Shown here: positions 24,984 through 33,909 of the stretch, one piece after another
Numbering within the stretch: position 1 is the stretch's first letter
How the letters are laid out: each line of letters begins with the position of its first letter
DNA from: SLNP01 sp964568875
Lineage (GTDB): Bacteria > Bacteroidota > Bacteroidia > Bacteroidales > VadinHA17
Assembly: GCA_964568875.1 (NCBI GenBank)
Contig: CAZMSH010000002.1
Location: 62,001-126,000 of the forward strand
Direction: 5' to 3'
DNA length: 64,000 bases
Notes under the pieces: generated by a model
Seen by the model: only the letters and a program-made list of their open reading frames with translations
Databases searched by the model: none
What the model was told of the DNA's origin: nothing
Program-made: the position numbers and the translations under genes

Positions 24984-26893
24984 TTCCGGCGGCTGTTGTT
25001 CATTTTCAAAGAAATATTCAGAAGTACGGAGGCAGGTGGCATTGGATGATAAGCAACAACCTGGTAGTTTACGTTGAAAAGATTCTCTATCCTGACTGTT
25101 ACATCAACAGGCATACCTCTGCTGATGCTGCGTATCCCTGCCCACACATCAGTATGAGTATAAGGTGGCAGGTACTGAGTATTATCAGTCGTAATGAATC
25201 TCTTGCCGGTGTATTGCCACGAAGTACCGGCTACGAACCTGCCGGCTGCACCGCGTAGCTCAATATACGACATATGCCGTGGCACATAAATAAGTTGATA
25301 GTTGTCACCCTCTTCTCCGGAAACAGTATTTGTATATGTCATCAGCATTCTGATATAGTTGATACCCGACTCAACTGACAGTGAACCTCCTGACTCAACT
25401 CCACGTGATGATATCCTTCCTGTATTTTCAGGTGACCATATCCCTCCTGCTCCGGGCTGCCAGACAATCATGTCGTTTACTGAGTTAATATATGCTGTTG
25501 TCCGGAGATTAATTTTAAGGTTACGGAAGAGATAATCTTCATATTCCGCTGAGATTTCCCCACTGTAACCTCTTTCAGGTTTGAGCAATGAATTGCCTCC
25601 CGGTATCCAGTAAAGATCATTCATTGTCGGCACCCTGGTTTTAGAAGCGATATTGGTTTTCAGGGTAAGCTCTTTTCCTTCAACCGGCTTCAATTCGATT
25701 CCTGCCGAGAGGTCGGGAGGCAGGATATTACCATCTGCAATACTGACTACCGAAGTGACGTTTATATCTGACAGATTGCCGAGCCTGTAATCGGCTGACA
25801 GTGATAACGAAGATATATAGCGACTGATTCCGGCAGCATAATTTGCACTTCTTGCTTTAGCGGCTTCGCCAGACAGTGTTGCCTTTATTGAAGTTCTTTC
25901 ACCCTTATTTAGAAAAAGAGCGCTGCTGAATGTAATTCTGTTGAATGATGCAGGCGAATCTGTTCCCGTAACGAGATCCTGATAATGCATCTCATCAGAA
26001 TGAACAGATGCAGATGTTGACCAGATTATTTTCTTTGCAAAGAAAAAAGTATGATTCAGGTTTCCTAATATTGAAAAGTTACCCAGATGCTCATCATGAG
26101 AGGAAGGAGATATATTTACAGGCACAGGTATATCCCTTCTGCTTTCCTGTATCCATATTTTAATGCCTGTAACTGACCTGTTACTCTTATGCCATGCTTC
26201 CTGCAGTGCGACCTTCTGCTGAAAGAAGGCATTCTCTCTTTTCTCCCTTACTGCTTCATCGGCAAGGTAATTGTTTACATATCTGAAATCATTACTGGCC
26301 CTGCTGATGCCGACCCTCGACGCAAACTTCCAGTTACCACTTCCGTACCGGCCTATGTAGGAAGATGAAAACCTGCCGTAACTTCCTGCCGAAAGAAATA
26401 CCTGATGTCTTCCCTCCATGTTCCATTCGGGAACTGTCGTCACGTCAACCACTCCTCCCAGTCCTCCCTGGGCCATTGCCACTGAACTACCACCGTTGTA
26501 CACTGTTATTTCATCGGCAAGCAAAGCCGGTAAAAGCGTAAAGTCTGTCTGTCCTGCCATAATGGAATTCAGGCTTATACCATTCCATGTTACCACAGTA
26601 TGTGAAGCCCCGGCTCCCCTCAGGGAGACTGTTGCTATTCCACCCGGCCCGTAAGTTTTAACAAAGAGCGGGGATCCGCTTCTCAGGATATTTGCAACTG
26701 AATTGTTTACATTCTCCCGTATCAGCGAAGTGTCGATTATAATCTTAGTAAATCCTGATGCCCTGAGTACCGGCTTACCGGTTACCAACACCTCCTTTAT
26801 TTTAAGAGTATCATCAAGACAGGTGGAAGGTTGCGACCATACAGTTGTCGTGTACAGAAGAAGTGCAACAGATATATAAGGAACAGATTTCAC
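24980..26893 (-). CDS. btuB: BtuB-type TonB-dependent outer-membrane receptor
   Basis: A 637-residue receptor with a signal peptide (to about residue 20), a plug domain (LRGAGASHTVVTWNGISLN; GGLGGVVDV) and a 22-strand-like beta-barrel ending in aromatic NVNYQVVAYHPM. Its length and plug fit BtuB rather than SusC-type receptors. Position under a cobalamin riboswitch and beside a BtuG-like lipoprotein supports vitamin B12 uptake. The first credible start is GTG at 26893, since a stop lies upstream in frame. It shares a four-base overlap (ATGA) with the btuG-like gene. Confidence 0.88.
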   Translation of the reverse strand: MKSVPYISVALLLYTTTVWSQPSTCLDDTLKIKEVLVTGKPVLRASGFTKIIIDTSLIRENVNNSVANILRSGSPLFVKTYGPGGIATVSLRGAGASHTVVTWNGISLNSIMAGQTDFTLLPALLADEITVYNGGSSVAMAQGGLGGVVDVTTVPEWNMEGRHQVFLSAGSYGRFSSSYIGRYGSGNWKFASRVGISRASNDFRYVNNYLADEAVREKRENAFFQQKVALQEAWHKSNRSVTGIKIWIQESRRDIPVPVNISPSSHDEHLGNFSILGNLNHTFFFAKKIIWSTSASVHSDEMHYQDLVTGTDSPASFNRITFSSALFLNKGERTSIKATLSGEAAKARSANYAAGISRYISSLSLSADYRLGNLSDINVTSVVSIADGNILPPDLSAGIELKPVEGKELTLKTNIASKTRVPTMNDLYWIPGGNSLLKPERGYSGEISAEYEDYLFRNLKINLRTTAYINSVNDMIVWQPGAGGIWSPENTGRISSRGVESGGSLSVESGINYIRMLMTYTNTVSGEEGDNYQLIYVPRHMSYIELRGAAGRFVAGTSWQYTGKRFITTDNTQYLPPYTHTDVWAGIRSISRGMPVDVTVRIENLFNVNYQVVAYHPMPPASVLLNISLKMNNSRRK

Positions 26894-26898
26894 TATAA

Positions 26899-27870
26899 CT
26901 ATTTTCTTATGAATTTTCTGACAACAGGCGCAGATATCAGATCACGCCTTATCTCCAGCAACCAGACACCTGGAGAGAGATAACCGATTGGTATGCCTCT
27001 TTCTTCTGTTACTTCATACCAGTCAGACATTATCCTGCCGCCCGTATCAACCACTCTGACTGACAGCAAATCAGAAATTCCGGTTTTGATATAAAGAAAG
27101 TCACTGGCCGGAACCGGATAAACAGACAGGGAATTTACTTCGGGATCCTCAATTCCAACAAGGCTGATATCAACAACAGCAACAGCATCGAGATCAAATC
27201 CTGACTGTGGGAAAGGTGTGGGCCATGGGTCGTTGATGATATTGCCATATGAATCATAGCTGGCATAATCAGGATTTATTGATCCTACAACATCGATAAT
27301 TCTGACATATTTTACATTATTAACATCCAATCCAGCTGAGTCGGCGACATCTTCAAGACAGAAGGGGGTTCCGAACATTACAGGGTGTTTACCGGCAAGA
27401 TTATGTATCATACCGGGGTCGAGTGTACCAAATGTGCCAACCTGCGAAGATATCCGGGTTTCAGATACTGAAGGGAACCTGACCCATCTTATGCTGTCAC
27501 TGGAGACTTCAACAAATGCCAGTTCAAGATACTTGCCATCAAAGGAGTTTTCGAACACGGCAAAATCAGGACCAACATTGTTTATTACGGGTTCACTGAA
27601 TGAAAGAATTGCCATACCCCCGTCGCCAAGGCTTACTACCACATTGTCAGCCGGCCCGGTTCCATCCTTATCCATTCCGAATGATGCAAACCCGGCCTCG
27701 GGGTCATCTGCCCTTACAGGCCCCCTCAGTACAACACAACTGGTCGCCCAGCCTGTAATAGCGCTGCTGTATCTGTAAACCGGAGTATAATCGGCAGGTA
27801 TTGTCTGCGACCAGGAAGGAGCAGGATTACAGAATGCCAAAAACAGAAATATCGCTGATAGATGTTTCAT
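26899..27870 (-). CDS. Secreted protein with T9SS C-terminal sorting domain, B12 operon
   Basis: About 323 residues. A signal peptide is followed by a domain with GMAILSFSEPVINN, GPDFAVFENSF and ELAFVEVSSDSI, seen in cell-surface proteins of Bacteroidota. The last 80 residues are a T9SS type A sorting domain (VYPVPASDFLYIK, VVDTGGRI, LSPGVWLLEI, VVRKFIRK). It would be exported by the type IX system to the cell surface. I do not know its ligand. Under a cobalamin riboswitch, a surface B12-binding or receptor-assisting role is possible. The start is ambiguous: ATG at 27870 (chosen), with another ATG at 27885. Confidence 0.75.
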   Translation of the reverse strand: MKHLSAIFLFLAFCNPAPSWSQTIPADYTPVYRYSSAITGWATSCVVLRGPVRADDPEAGFASFGMDKDGTGPADNVVVSLGDGGMAILSFSEPVINNVGPDFAVFENSFDGKYLELAFVEVSSDSIRWVRFPSVSETRISSQVGTFGTLDPGMIHNLAGKHPVMFGTPFCLEDVADSAGLDVNNVKYVRIIDVVGSINPDYASYDSYGNIINDPWPTPFPQSGFDLDAVAVVDISLVGIEDPEVNSLSVYPVPASDFLYIKTGISDLLSVRVVDTGGRIMSDWYEVTEERGIPIGYLSPGVWLLEIRRDLISAPVVRKFIRK

Positions 27871-27877
27871 TTGCAAG

Positions 27878-28621
27878 CTATTCATCAATGGTCAGCGGAA
27901 TGTACTTTATGTTATCAATGCATACATAGGATGGTGTATTAATACCATATTGACCTGTGTCACTTGATGAGATCTCAAAGACAAGTCCCTTTACATAACC
28001 CAGGGAGCTAAGGTCAATAACTCTCCATTCATCAAGAATATAATCACGGTTATTATCGTCGAATCTGAAGTCGGCAAGCATTATCTCCACCGAATCTGAG
28101 ACAACACCTTCATCAGTTAATCCCGTGACTGTAAGCTTGAACCAGTCAGGATCAGAACCTGTCTCACCGCCAAACTTTCTGGCAAATGGATTACCGTTCA
28201 GTATTGTAAGGTATGCATAAGTTGAATTGGAAACTGATATTCCATTAATCTTTGAGGGAAGATCGAACCATACAGTATCAGCCTTATCATTAAAATAATT
28301 GTATACGGCGTACTTTTCAGAGCCTTCTGCTCCTGATCCTGTAATTGAGCTGTACATGTTCTGGTACTCCGGAGTTGTGACATCAGTGTGATTAGTGTAT
28401 GAGAATCCGCTCCAGCTTTGCCAGTCGTTATCATAACTGTTAGGGAACTCTGCATGTCGGGTTTTGAAACCACCGCTTCCGTCAGATCCATTCCAGTAAC
28501 CTGTCTGGTCAAGTTGAAGCTCTTCAAAATCAATAACTTCGAGATCGACTTCCTTTTTATCACACGACAGGTTCAGGAGGGCAGCAGCCACCACAACCGA
28601 AATTAATACTTTACTTTTCAT
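27878..28621 (-). CDS. DUF4465-like secreted lipoprotein, first gene of the B12 operon
   Basis: A 247-residue protein with a lipoprotein signal (AALLNLSCD) and a domain rich in Trp, Tyr and Asp, resembling the DUF4465 family by eye (YWNGSDGSGGFKT; FPNSYDNDWQSWSGFSYTN; VCIDNIKY). Such domains look like carbohydrate- or ligand-binding jelly-rolls. It is the first gene after the cobalamin riboswitch. In Bacteroides, additional surface B12-binding proteins (BtuH) are riboswitch-controlled; whether this belongs to that family needs a search. It probably sits on the cell surface. Confidence 0.7.
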   Translation of the reverse strand: MKSKVLISVVVAAALLNLSCDKKEVDLEVIDFEELQLDQTGYWNGSDGSGGFKTRHAEFPNSYDNDWQSWSGFSYTNHTDVTTPEYQNMYSSITGSGAEGSEKYAVYNYFNDKADTVWFDLPSKINGISVSNSTYAYLTILNGNPFARKFGGETGSDPDWFKLTVTGLTDEGVVSDSVEIMLADFRFDDNNRDYILDEWRVIDLSSLGYVKGLVFEISSSDTGQYGINTPSYVCIDNIKYIPLTIDE

Positions 28622-28742
28622 TCTGTAACTGGTTAAACATTAAACATTGATTGCTTGCACAACCAAAGTTCAAGGCAACCGAGGAACTCAAGAGAGGAAT
28701 TGATAATGCTTCTTCGCCTTTTTTCCCGAAAGCTTTGAACAA

Positions 28743-28910
28743 ATGGTTCGTCCAGGCAGGTCTTCTGACTTATCCCCGGTTTGGGAGCCTTCCCATTCAT
28801 TTTTATGAACAGTGGCAGGTATTCCTTTACCGATGATCGCTTCCGGCGAACGGGCTTCACAGCAGCGGGAACTGTTACGGATTCAAACCGTATTCCCTAT
28901 TATGAACTAT
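28743..28910 (-). promoter_or_regulatory. Cobalamin riboswitch
   Basis: Read on the minus strand, the element has GGGAATACGG followed by GAATCCGTAACAG and CCCGCTGCTGTGA, the B12 box GCCACTG (28816-28810), and the conserved 3' segment AAGTCAGAAGACCTGCC. ATAGTTC and GAACCAT at the ends can pair as a P1 stem with one mismatch. These are the conserved parts of the B12 riboswitch. It sits 122 bases before the first gene of the B12 uptake operon and should shut that operon off when adenosylcobalamin is plentiful. Confidence 0.94.
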
Positions 28911-28940
28911 GGATTTCTCCACCGTTACACCTGAACGTAA

Positions 28941-28971
28941 CAAAAGTATTAAAGTTTTTTGTTTCAGCACA
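28941..28971 (-). promoter_or_regulatory. Promoter of the B12 uptake operon (TGTG-N19-TACTTTTG)
   Basis: On the minus strand TACTTTTG (28948-28941) matches TAnnTTTG, with TGTG (three of four bases) 19 bases upstream. It lies about 30 bases before the riboswitch 5' end, as expected for a riboswitch-controlled leader. Confidence 0.65.
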
Positions 28972-28976
28972 TGACA

Positions 28977-29028
28977 GACGACACTATTTCTTATAAACAT
29001 CTGTTTATAACTATAAATCAGTGTTGTC
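28977..29028. repeat. Nested inverted repeat between the GH92 gene and the B12 operon promoter
   Basis: Outer arms GACGACACT (28977-28985) and AGTGTTGTC (29020-29028) pair with one G-U, and inner arms TTATAAAC (28991-28998) and GTTTATAA (29003-29010) pair perfectly around ATCT. It follows the GH92 stop, so it may end that transcript, but no T-run follows on the minus strand. It could also be an operator. Confidence 0.5.
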
Positions 29029-29044
29029 TTCAAGACAGTATTGG

Positions 29045-31240
29045 TTACTCCATTATGAATTCAAGCGTACCTCCGGCCATGACTTCCGGGTGCGTTATGA
29101 AGTTCCTTTCGAGCTTCTGCCCATTCAGATAAACCTCCCTGACAGCGTATTTTTCGGGGCTATTATTTACTGCAGTAACAATAAATTTTTTACCGTTCCC
29201 TGTATTAATTACTGCCTTGTTCAGAGCAGGACTTCCAAGTATGTATTTTCCATCAGCAGGATTTACAGGGTAGAATCCCAGTGCAGAAAAAACATACCAT
29301 GCAGACATCTGTCCGCAATCTTCATTGCCACACAGGCCATCCTTGCCTGAATGGTAAAGCTCACGCATAATCTTTCTTGCCATGTACTCTGTCTTTCCAG
29401 GGTCTCCTGCCATGGAAAAAAGGTAAGCTATATGATGACTCGGTTCATTTCCATGTGCATATTGTCCTATCAGTCCGGATATATCAGGGGAAGCGTGCTC
29501 CCCTTTTACCGACTCATCTATCCTGAACAGAGAATCGAGTCTTTCCAGAAACAGGTTTCTGCTTCCAAACAGGCTTATCAAACCTTCAACGTCATGAGGT
29601 ACCAGCCATGTATATTGCCATGCGTTTCCCTCTGTGTAATCATCCTCACGGTGATTTGAATAAAGAGGTTCAAAAGGCTCTCTCCATGTACCGTCGCTCA
29701 TCCTTCCTCTCATAAAAAGAGTGGTTGAGTCGAAGAGGTTCCTGTAGAACAGTGACCTCCGCATGTATTCCGCTGCTTCGTCATGATAACCAAGGTCGGC
29801 TGCCATTTGGGAAACTGACCAGTCATCTATACAATATTCAAGAGTCTTGGCAACAGATTCATTCTCAAGATCAGAAGGTATAAATCCATATTCCCGGTAG
29901 TGATCAAGGCCTCTGAAATCCATCATCGTTGTATGCTTGACAGCCTCCCATGCGAGATCATAATCAAAACCCGTGAAACCTTTGTGCACAGCATCGGCAA
30001 TAACCGGCACAGCTGAATACCCAACCATACAGTCAGTTTCATTACCTGCGAGTGACCAAACCGGCAGTTTTCCCTGTTGTAGATAGATATGCAGCATTGT
30101 ATTTATGAAGTCAGCCACCATGTCAGGTTTTGTTATAGTAAACAATGGGTGAGCTGCACGGTAGGTATCCCACAGAGATAAGACAGTGTAGTTGATGAAT
30201 TCTTCCGACCGGTGTATTTTCCCGTCGGTTCCCCGGTACCGGCCATCGGTGTCCATGTAAAGATTGGGAGCGATCATACTGTGATACAGAGCTGTATAAA
30301 AAACCTTAACCGTCTCCTTATCGGCTTCAACCTCTTCCATTACCGAAAGATGATCTCTCCACATCTTAACTGCTTCCTCCCTGACCATGTCAAAACTCTT
30401 TTCTGAGGCTTCGGTCTTCAGATTCAGAACAGCCCCATCAATATCTGTTGCTGATATACCTGTACTTACTATGAGCTCATCACCTTTATTCATGTTGAAA
30501 TAAAGAATACAGGCAATATTCCTTCCTGAGACGGAATTGTCCCCTAGTATCTCTCCGTTGTTTATCATAATAAGACTGTCAGGCCTGACTGAAAATGATG
30601 AGGCAAAATTAAGATACTGGTATCGGGCCCATCCGGAAGAGTTTCTTATACCACTTAGTATTTCGCCATCAAAAAAGATTTTGCAGTCAACCGGTCTGTC
30701 CCAGTTTATTGCAAACCCCAGGTCAACCAGCAGGCTCATGGTTCCGCTTCGAAGAGCAGAATAACGCTGAATACCGGTTCTTGGTGTTGCAGTAAGCTCT
30801 ACTTTAACCCCGTTTTCAAGCACCACACTATAGAAACCCGGTGAGGCAGATTCATTCTCATGGGAAAACAGTGATCTGTTTAGCTTTGCAATAGAAGAAG
30901 AAGGAGTCTCTGCAGCTATTGTAATCTGCTCCATTGAGGGCAAAAAAAGTATATCTGCAAGGTCCCCGATCCCTGTTCCGCTGAGGTGAGTGTGGCTGAA
31001 ACCAGCTATCATGGAATCTGAATAGTGATATCCTGAACACCAGTCCCAGCCGCTGGTACCATTATCAGGACTTAGCTGAACCATTCCGAAGGGAGTTGTT
31101 GCGCCAGGGAATACATGGCCGTGTGCCAATGTTCCTATGAAAGGATCAACATAATCTGTTGGGCTGATTTCTGGGTTACTGTTACATGATACAGCCACTA
31201 TAACGATGGCGGCCTGAGCCATGAGATTGATTTTCTTCAT
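29045..31240 (-). CDS. GH92 alpha-mannosidase (exported lipoprotein)
   Basis: A 731-residue enzyme with a lipoprotein signal (VAVSC) and the GH92 signature at the N terminus of the mature protein: DYVDPFIGT, GHVFPGATTPFGMVQLSPD and GFSHTHLSGTG. The C-terminal GNEDCGQMSAWYVFSALGFYPV block is the catalytic Glu/Asp region of the family. GH92 enzymes are calcium-dependent exo-alpha-mannosidases acting on N-glycan or yeast mannan. The gene overlaps the upstream transglutaminase-like gene by four bases and lies downstream of a LacI regulator, so this is a small glycan- or glycoprotein-utilisation unit. Confidence 0.92.
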   Translation of the reverse strand: MKKINLMAQAAIVIVAVSCNSNPEISPTDYVDPFIGTLAHGHVFPGATTPFGMVQLSPDNGTSGWDWCSGYHYSDSMIAGFSHTHLSGTGIGDLADILFLPSMEQITIAAETPSSSIAKLNRSLFSHENESASPGFYSVVLENGVKVELTATPRTGIQRYSALRSGTMSLLVDLGFAINWDRPVDCKIFFDGEILSGIRNSSGWARYQYLNFASSFSVRPDSLIMINNGEILGDNSVSGRNIACILYFNMNKGDELIVSTGISATDIDGAVLNLKTEASEKSFDMVREEAVKMWRDHLSVMEEVEADKETVKVFYTALYHSMIAPNLYMDTDGRYRGTDGKIHRSEEFINYTVLSLWDTYRAAHPLFTITKPDMVADFINTMLHIYLQQGKLPVWSLAGNETDCMVGYSAVPVIADAVHKGFTGFDYDLAWEAVKHTTMMDFRGLDHYREYGFIPSDLENESVAKTLEYCIDDWSVSQMAADLGYHDEAAEYMRRSLFYRNLFDSTTLFMRGRMSDGTWREPFEPLYSNHREDDYTEGNAWQYTWLVPHDVEGLISLFGSRNLFLERLDSLFRIDESVKGEHASPDISGLIGQYAHGNEPSHHIAYLFSMAGDPGKTEYMARKIMRELYHSGKDGLCGNEDCGQMSAWYVFSALGFYPVNPADGKYILGSPALNKAVINTGNGKKFIVTAVNNSPEKYAVREVYLNGQKLERNFITHPEVMAGGTLEFIME

Positions 31241-33888
31241 TTCGGTGAATCTGTACGTTTTGTTTTTCCGATCAGCATGGCGGCTGTTCCGATCTGATAA
31301 CCGGCTGATTTATAGATAATATTGCCGCCGGGATTTATGAGTAACACATAGGGAAGAGCGGGAGATCCTGTCTCTCCTGCAGATTCAGAGATCTCTGCAT
31401 AAAATGAAAGTCTCTTGTCTACTGTTATTGAGCAATTGGATGGCAGCCTGTCACGCATCTCGCTCAGTTTAACTGAGTCAGCGCTTTCTGATACGAAAAG
31501 GCGAATCACACCCTTCCATGATTCAAATTCATGCGCTGATTTACTAAGATCTTTAAGCAGATGAACTGCCGGTTCAGTGACTGGATTCAGCCATATTGCA
31601 ACAACCTCTGAGTCCATATCCGGGGTTGAGCCGGTTTCCCTGTTGACATTTTTCAGTCTTTTCACAATATCATCACCAAGCATTCCATAAGAACCTTTCT
31701 CCCCGGGTTCGCGTCTCGGAGATACGTCCAGTTCAATAGACTCTCCCGGTTGTAAAGAGAAGAATTCAAGTGATGCAAGTATAAGGTTATTATCTGACCT
31801 GCTTCCTGTTACCAGCAGGTAATTACCGGGATAAAGATTAAGGTTCTCACGGAAATGTGACACCTTCCTGTTATATTCATAGCTCAATGTATTGTACCTG
31901 CCTTTCTCATAACGGGCAAGGGTGAAATGAACATAATATTCAGGTTCCGGGTCCTTTCCATCATACTTCAGGGAGACAACAGCGATATCACCTGTGATCA
32001 TCTCTTCTCCGGGAAACCATACAGAATGCCATGTACCATTGTGATAGTACTGCGGCCGGTTCGTTCCGGACTCAAGTCTGGCAGGGATTCCCAGGTTCCT
32101 GAAGAAAGCTACTGTGAATATTCTCAGCGACCATGAGTCAAGGGTATTTACATTCAGCGCTCCGGAAGGCGTGACAGGTGTCAGGTAATGATTTTCCTCC
32201 TCGCTAATATCATACAGTGCTGCTATTTCACCGATCAGGCTGCTGAAGTACGAAATATCTGAGTCTTTTGTATATGAGTACTTTCCGGCAAATCTCTCCT
32301 TAAACCGTTGGCGCCAGGGTGTCAGCATTTCATTGGCGATTCTTGGATTCAGGACGTAATCATAGAACAGAGGCAATTCATTTTCTTCGTAAAGCTCCAT
32401 ATAACCCGACGCACCGGCCAGATGGTCAGATAACACTTCTGCCCTTGTATCGCGAAGATCCTTGGCTGATATCTGTTTGAGCAGCTCAAGCGCCAGTGCT
32501 CCTCTATCAGCATTTTTCTTGAGAAATGTCATTATCTCCTTATAATTGCCATGTGCTGAAATTATCAGATCAGGAACCAGAGTTTCAGAATAACCGTATT
32601 CATTCGCGAATTGAATTGCCTCCTCCATGGATATCCAGGAAGAGATATAAGCATTCCTGATAGAATCGCCACGAACAAGGAGCCTCTGGTTCTTTTCAAT
32701 CATTTCCTTCCCCGGCCCGGGCAGAGGTTCAGGGGCGGCTGGAGGATACAGGTCTGCAATAGCTGTCTGTTTCTCCGGTGATATGGTTTGAACATCTATT
32801 GTCAGTGTGTCAGTATCACCAACTGAGACTATTTTATAACCGTACTTATCTTGTAAACCTGCAGATATAAGAAGATCGCCCAAACCGGTTTCGAAGCTGC
32901 AAAAGCCTTCCTCATTTGTTCTCACCTTTGCTATAGGGTAAAACTCAGCATAATTATAGAGACAGAATTCCACGTTGACGCCACTCACAGGTTTGCCATC
33001 ATCATTTACCTGGACCGTAACAACTTTAGTTTCTGCATATTTGGCAAGATTGTTGATTTCTGCAAACCTCTTCTCATTTACTATCACCTTCTCGTTGCCC
33101 ATATATGCTCCGAAGGCCTTGGTATGAACGAGCATTGCCCTTCTTGCAGGCTCGGTAAACCACCCCCTGTCCAGTACAAGTTCAGGTTCACATGCACCAA
33201 GGTAAAACCATTCACCTTCTATCCATACCTCTACCCAGGCATGGTTGTCGTCAGTGTGAGCCCATCGGGGTGTATAGACCTGCCTGGCAGGAATTCCGGC
33301 TGTCCGCAGAGCAGCAACAGTAAATGTTGACTCCTCACCACATCTGCCCCGTGCTGAGAGCATCGTTGCAAGGGGTGATGAAGTTCTGATATCTGAAGGC
33401 TGGTAGGTTACTTTTTCATGACACCACCGGTTAATCTCAAGAACGGCCTCGGTTACATCCTTATCAATTATCCTTTCCTTAAGCTCATTATACATAAGCA
33501 TCCTGAAATCATCGAGGTTTTCATTATTGACCCTCACGGGCATAACATAATGAAGAAAGATATCCATCGGCACATACCGTCCCCATGGCATCTCATCCTT
33601 TGCCCTGAGTGACATTTTCACATTTTCAACAAAGAATTGGACCGGATAGTCGGCAAGGTCACTCAAAGGCATATAGGCATACAGAAATTTAAGAGACTCT
33701 TTTACACCCCTGTCTTCAGTTTTAGTGAAATATAGTCTCAGTGAATCACGTACGCCTGCAGGAATCACCTCTCTCTCCATGAAATCACTTTCTACAACGG
33801 CGGCGTAATCAGCAGGAATAATAAGAGGCCGATCAACACAACCCACCGATAACAGCAGAAGTGCTGCCAATAAAAACCGGATAATCAT
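31237..33888 (-). CDS. Transglutaminase-like domain lipoprotein
   Basis: An 883-residue lipoprotein (lipobox LSVGC). A transglutaminase-like cysteine domain lies at about 165-240, with Cys183 in ARGRCGEES and His216 in DDNHAWVEVW, then GACEPE. A second large domain of unknown fold (about 400-700) follows, with a region at about 590-650 that again looks like a transglutaminase-type HSVWFPGEEM segment, and a C-terminal part (about 760-883) resembling a thioredoxin-like fold. Such proteins are common beside glycosidases in Bacteroidota and may act on glycoproteins. It overlaps the GH92 gene by four bases. No peptidase activity is proven from sequence. Confidence 0.82.
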   Translation of the reverse strand: MIIRFLLAALLLLSVGCVDRPLIIPADYAAVVESDFMEREVIPAGVRDSLRLYFTKTEDRGVKESLKFLYAYMPLSDLADYPVQFFVENVKMSLRAKDEMPWGRYVPMDIFLHYVMPVRVNNENLDDFRMLMYNELKERIIDKDVTEAVLEINRWCHEKVTYQPSDIRTSSPLATMLSARGRCGEESTFTVAALRTAGIPARQVYTPRWAHTDDNHAWVEVWIEGEWFYLGACEPELVLDRGWFTEPARRAMLVHTKAFGAYMGNEKVIVNEKRFAEINNLAKYAETKVVTVQVNDDGKPVSGVNVEFCLYNYAEFYPIAKVRTNEEGFCSFETGLGDLLISAGLQDKYGYKIVSVGDTDTLTIDVQTISPEKQTAIADLYPPAAPEPLPGPGKEMIEKNQRLLVRGDSIRNAYISSWISMEEAIQFANEYGYSETLVPDLIISAHGNYKEIMTFLKKNADRGALALELLKQISAKDLRDTRAEVLSDHLAGASGYMELYEENELPLFYDYVLNPRIANEMLTPWRQRFKERFAGKYSYTKDSDISYFSSLIGEIAALYDISEEENHYLTPVTPSGALNVNTLDSWSLRIFTVAFFRNLGIPARLESGTNRPQYYHNGTWHSVWFPGEEMITGDIAVVSLKYDGKDPEPEYYVHFTLARYEKGRYNTLSYEYNRKVSHFRENLNLYPGNYLLVTGSRSDNNLILASLEFFSLQPGESIELDVSPRREPGEKGSYGMLGDDIVKRLKNVNRETGSTPDMDSEVVAIWLNPVTEPAVHLLKDLSKSAHEFESWKGVIRLFVSESADSVKLSEMRDRLPSNCSITVDKRLSFYAEISESAGETGSPALPYVLLINPGGNIIYKSAGYQIGTAAMLIGKTKRTDSPK

Positions 33889-33909
33889 TTCGATGCTTTT
33901 TTAATTTAA

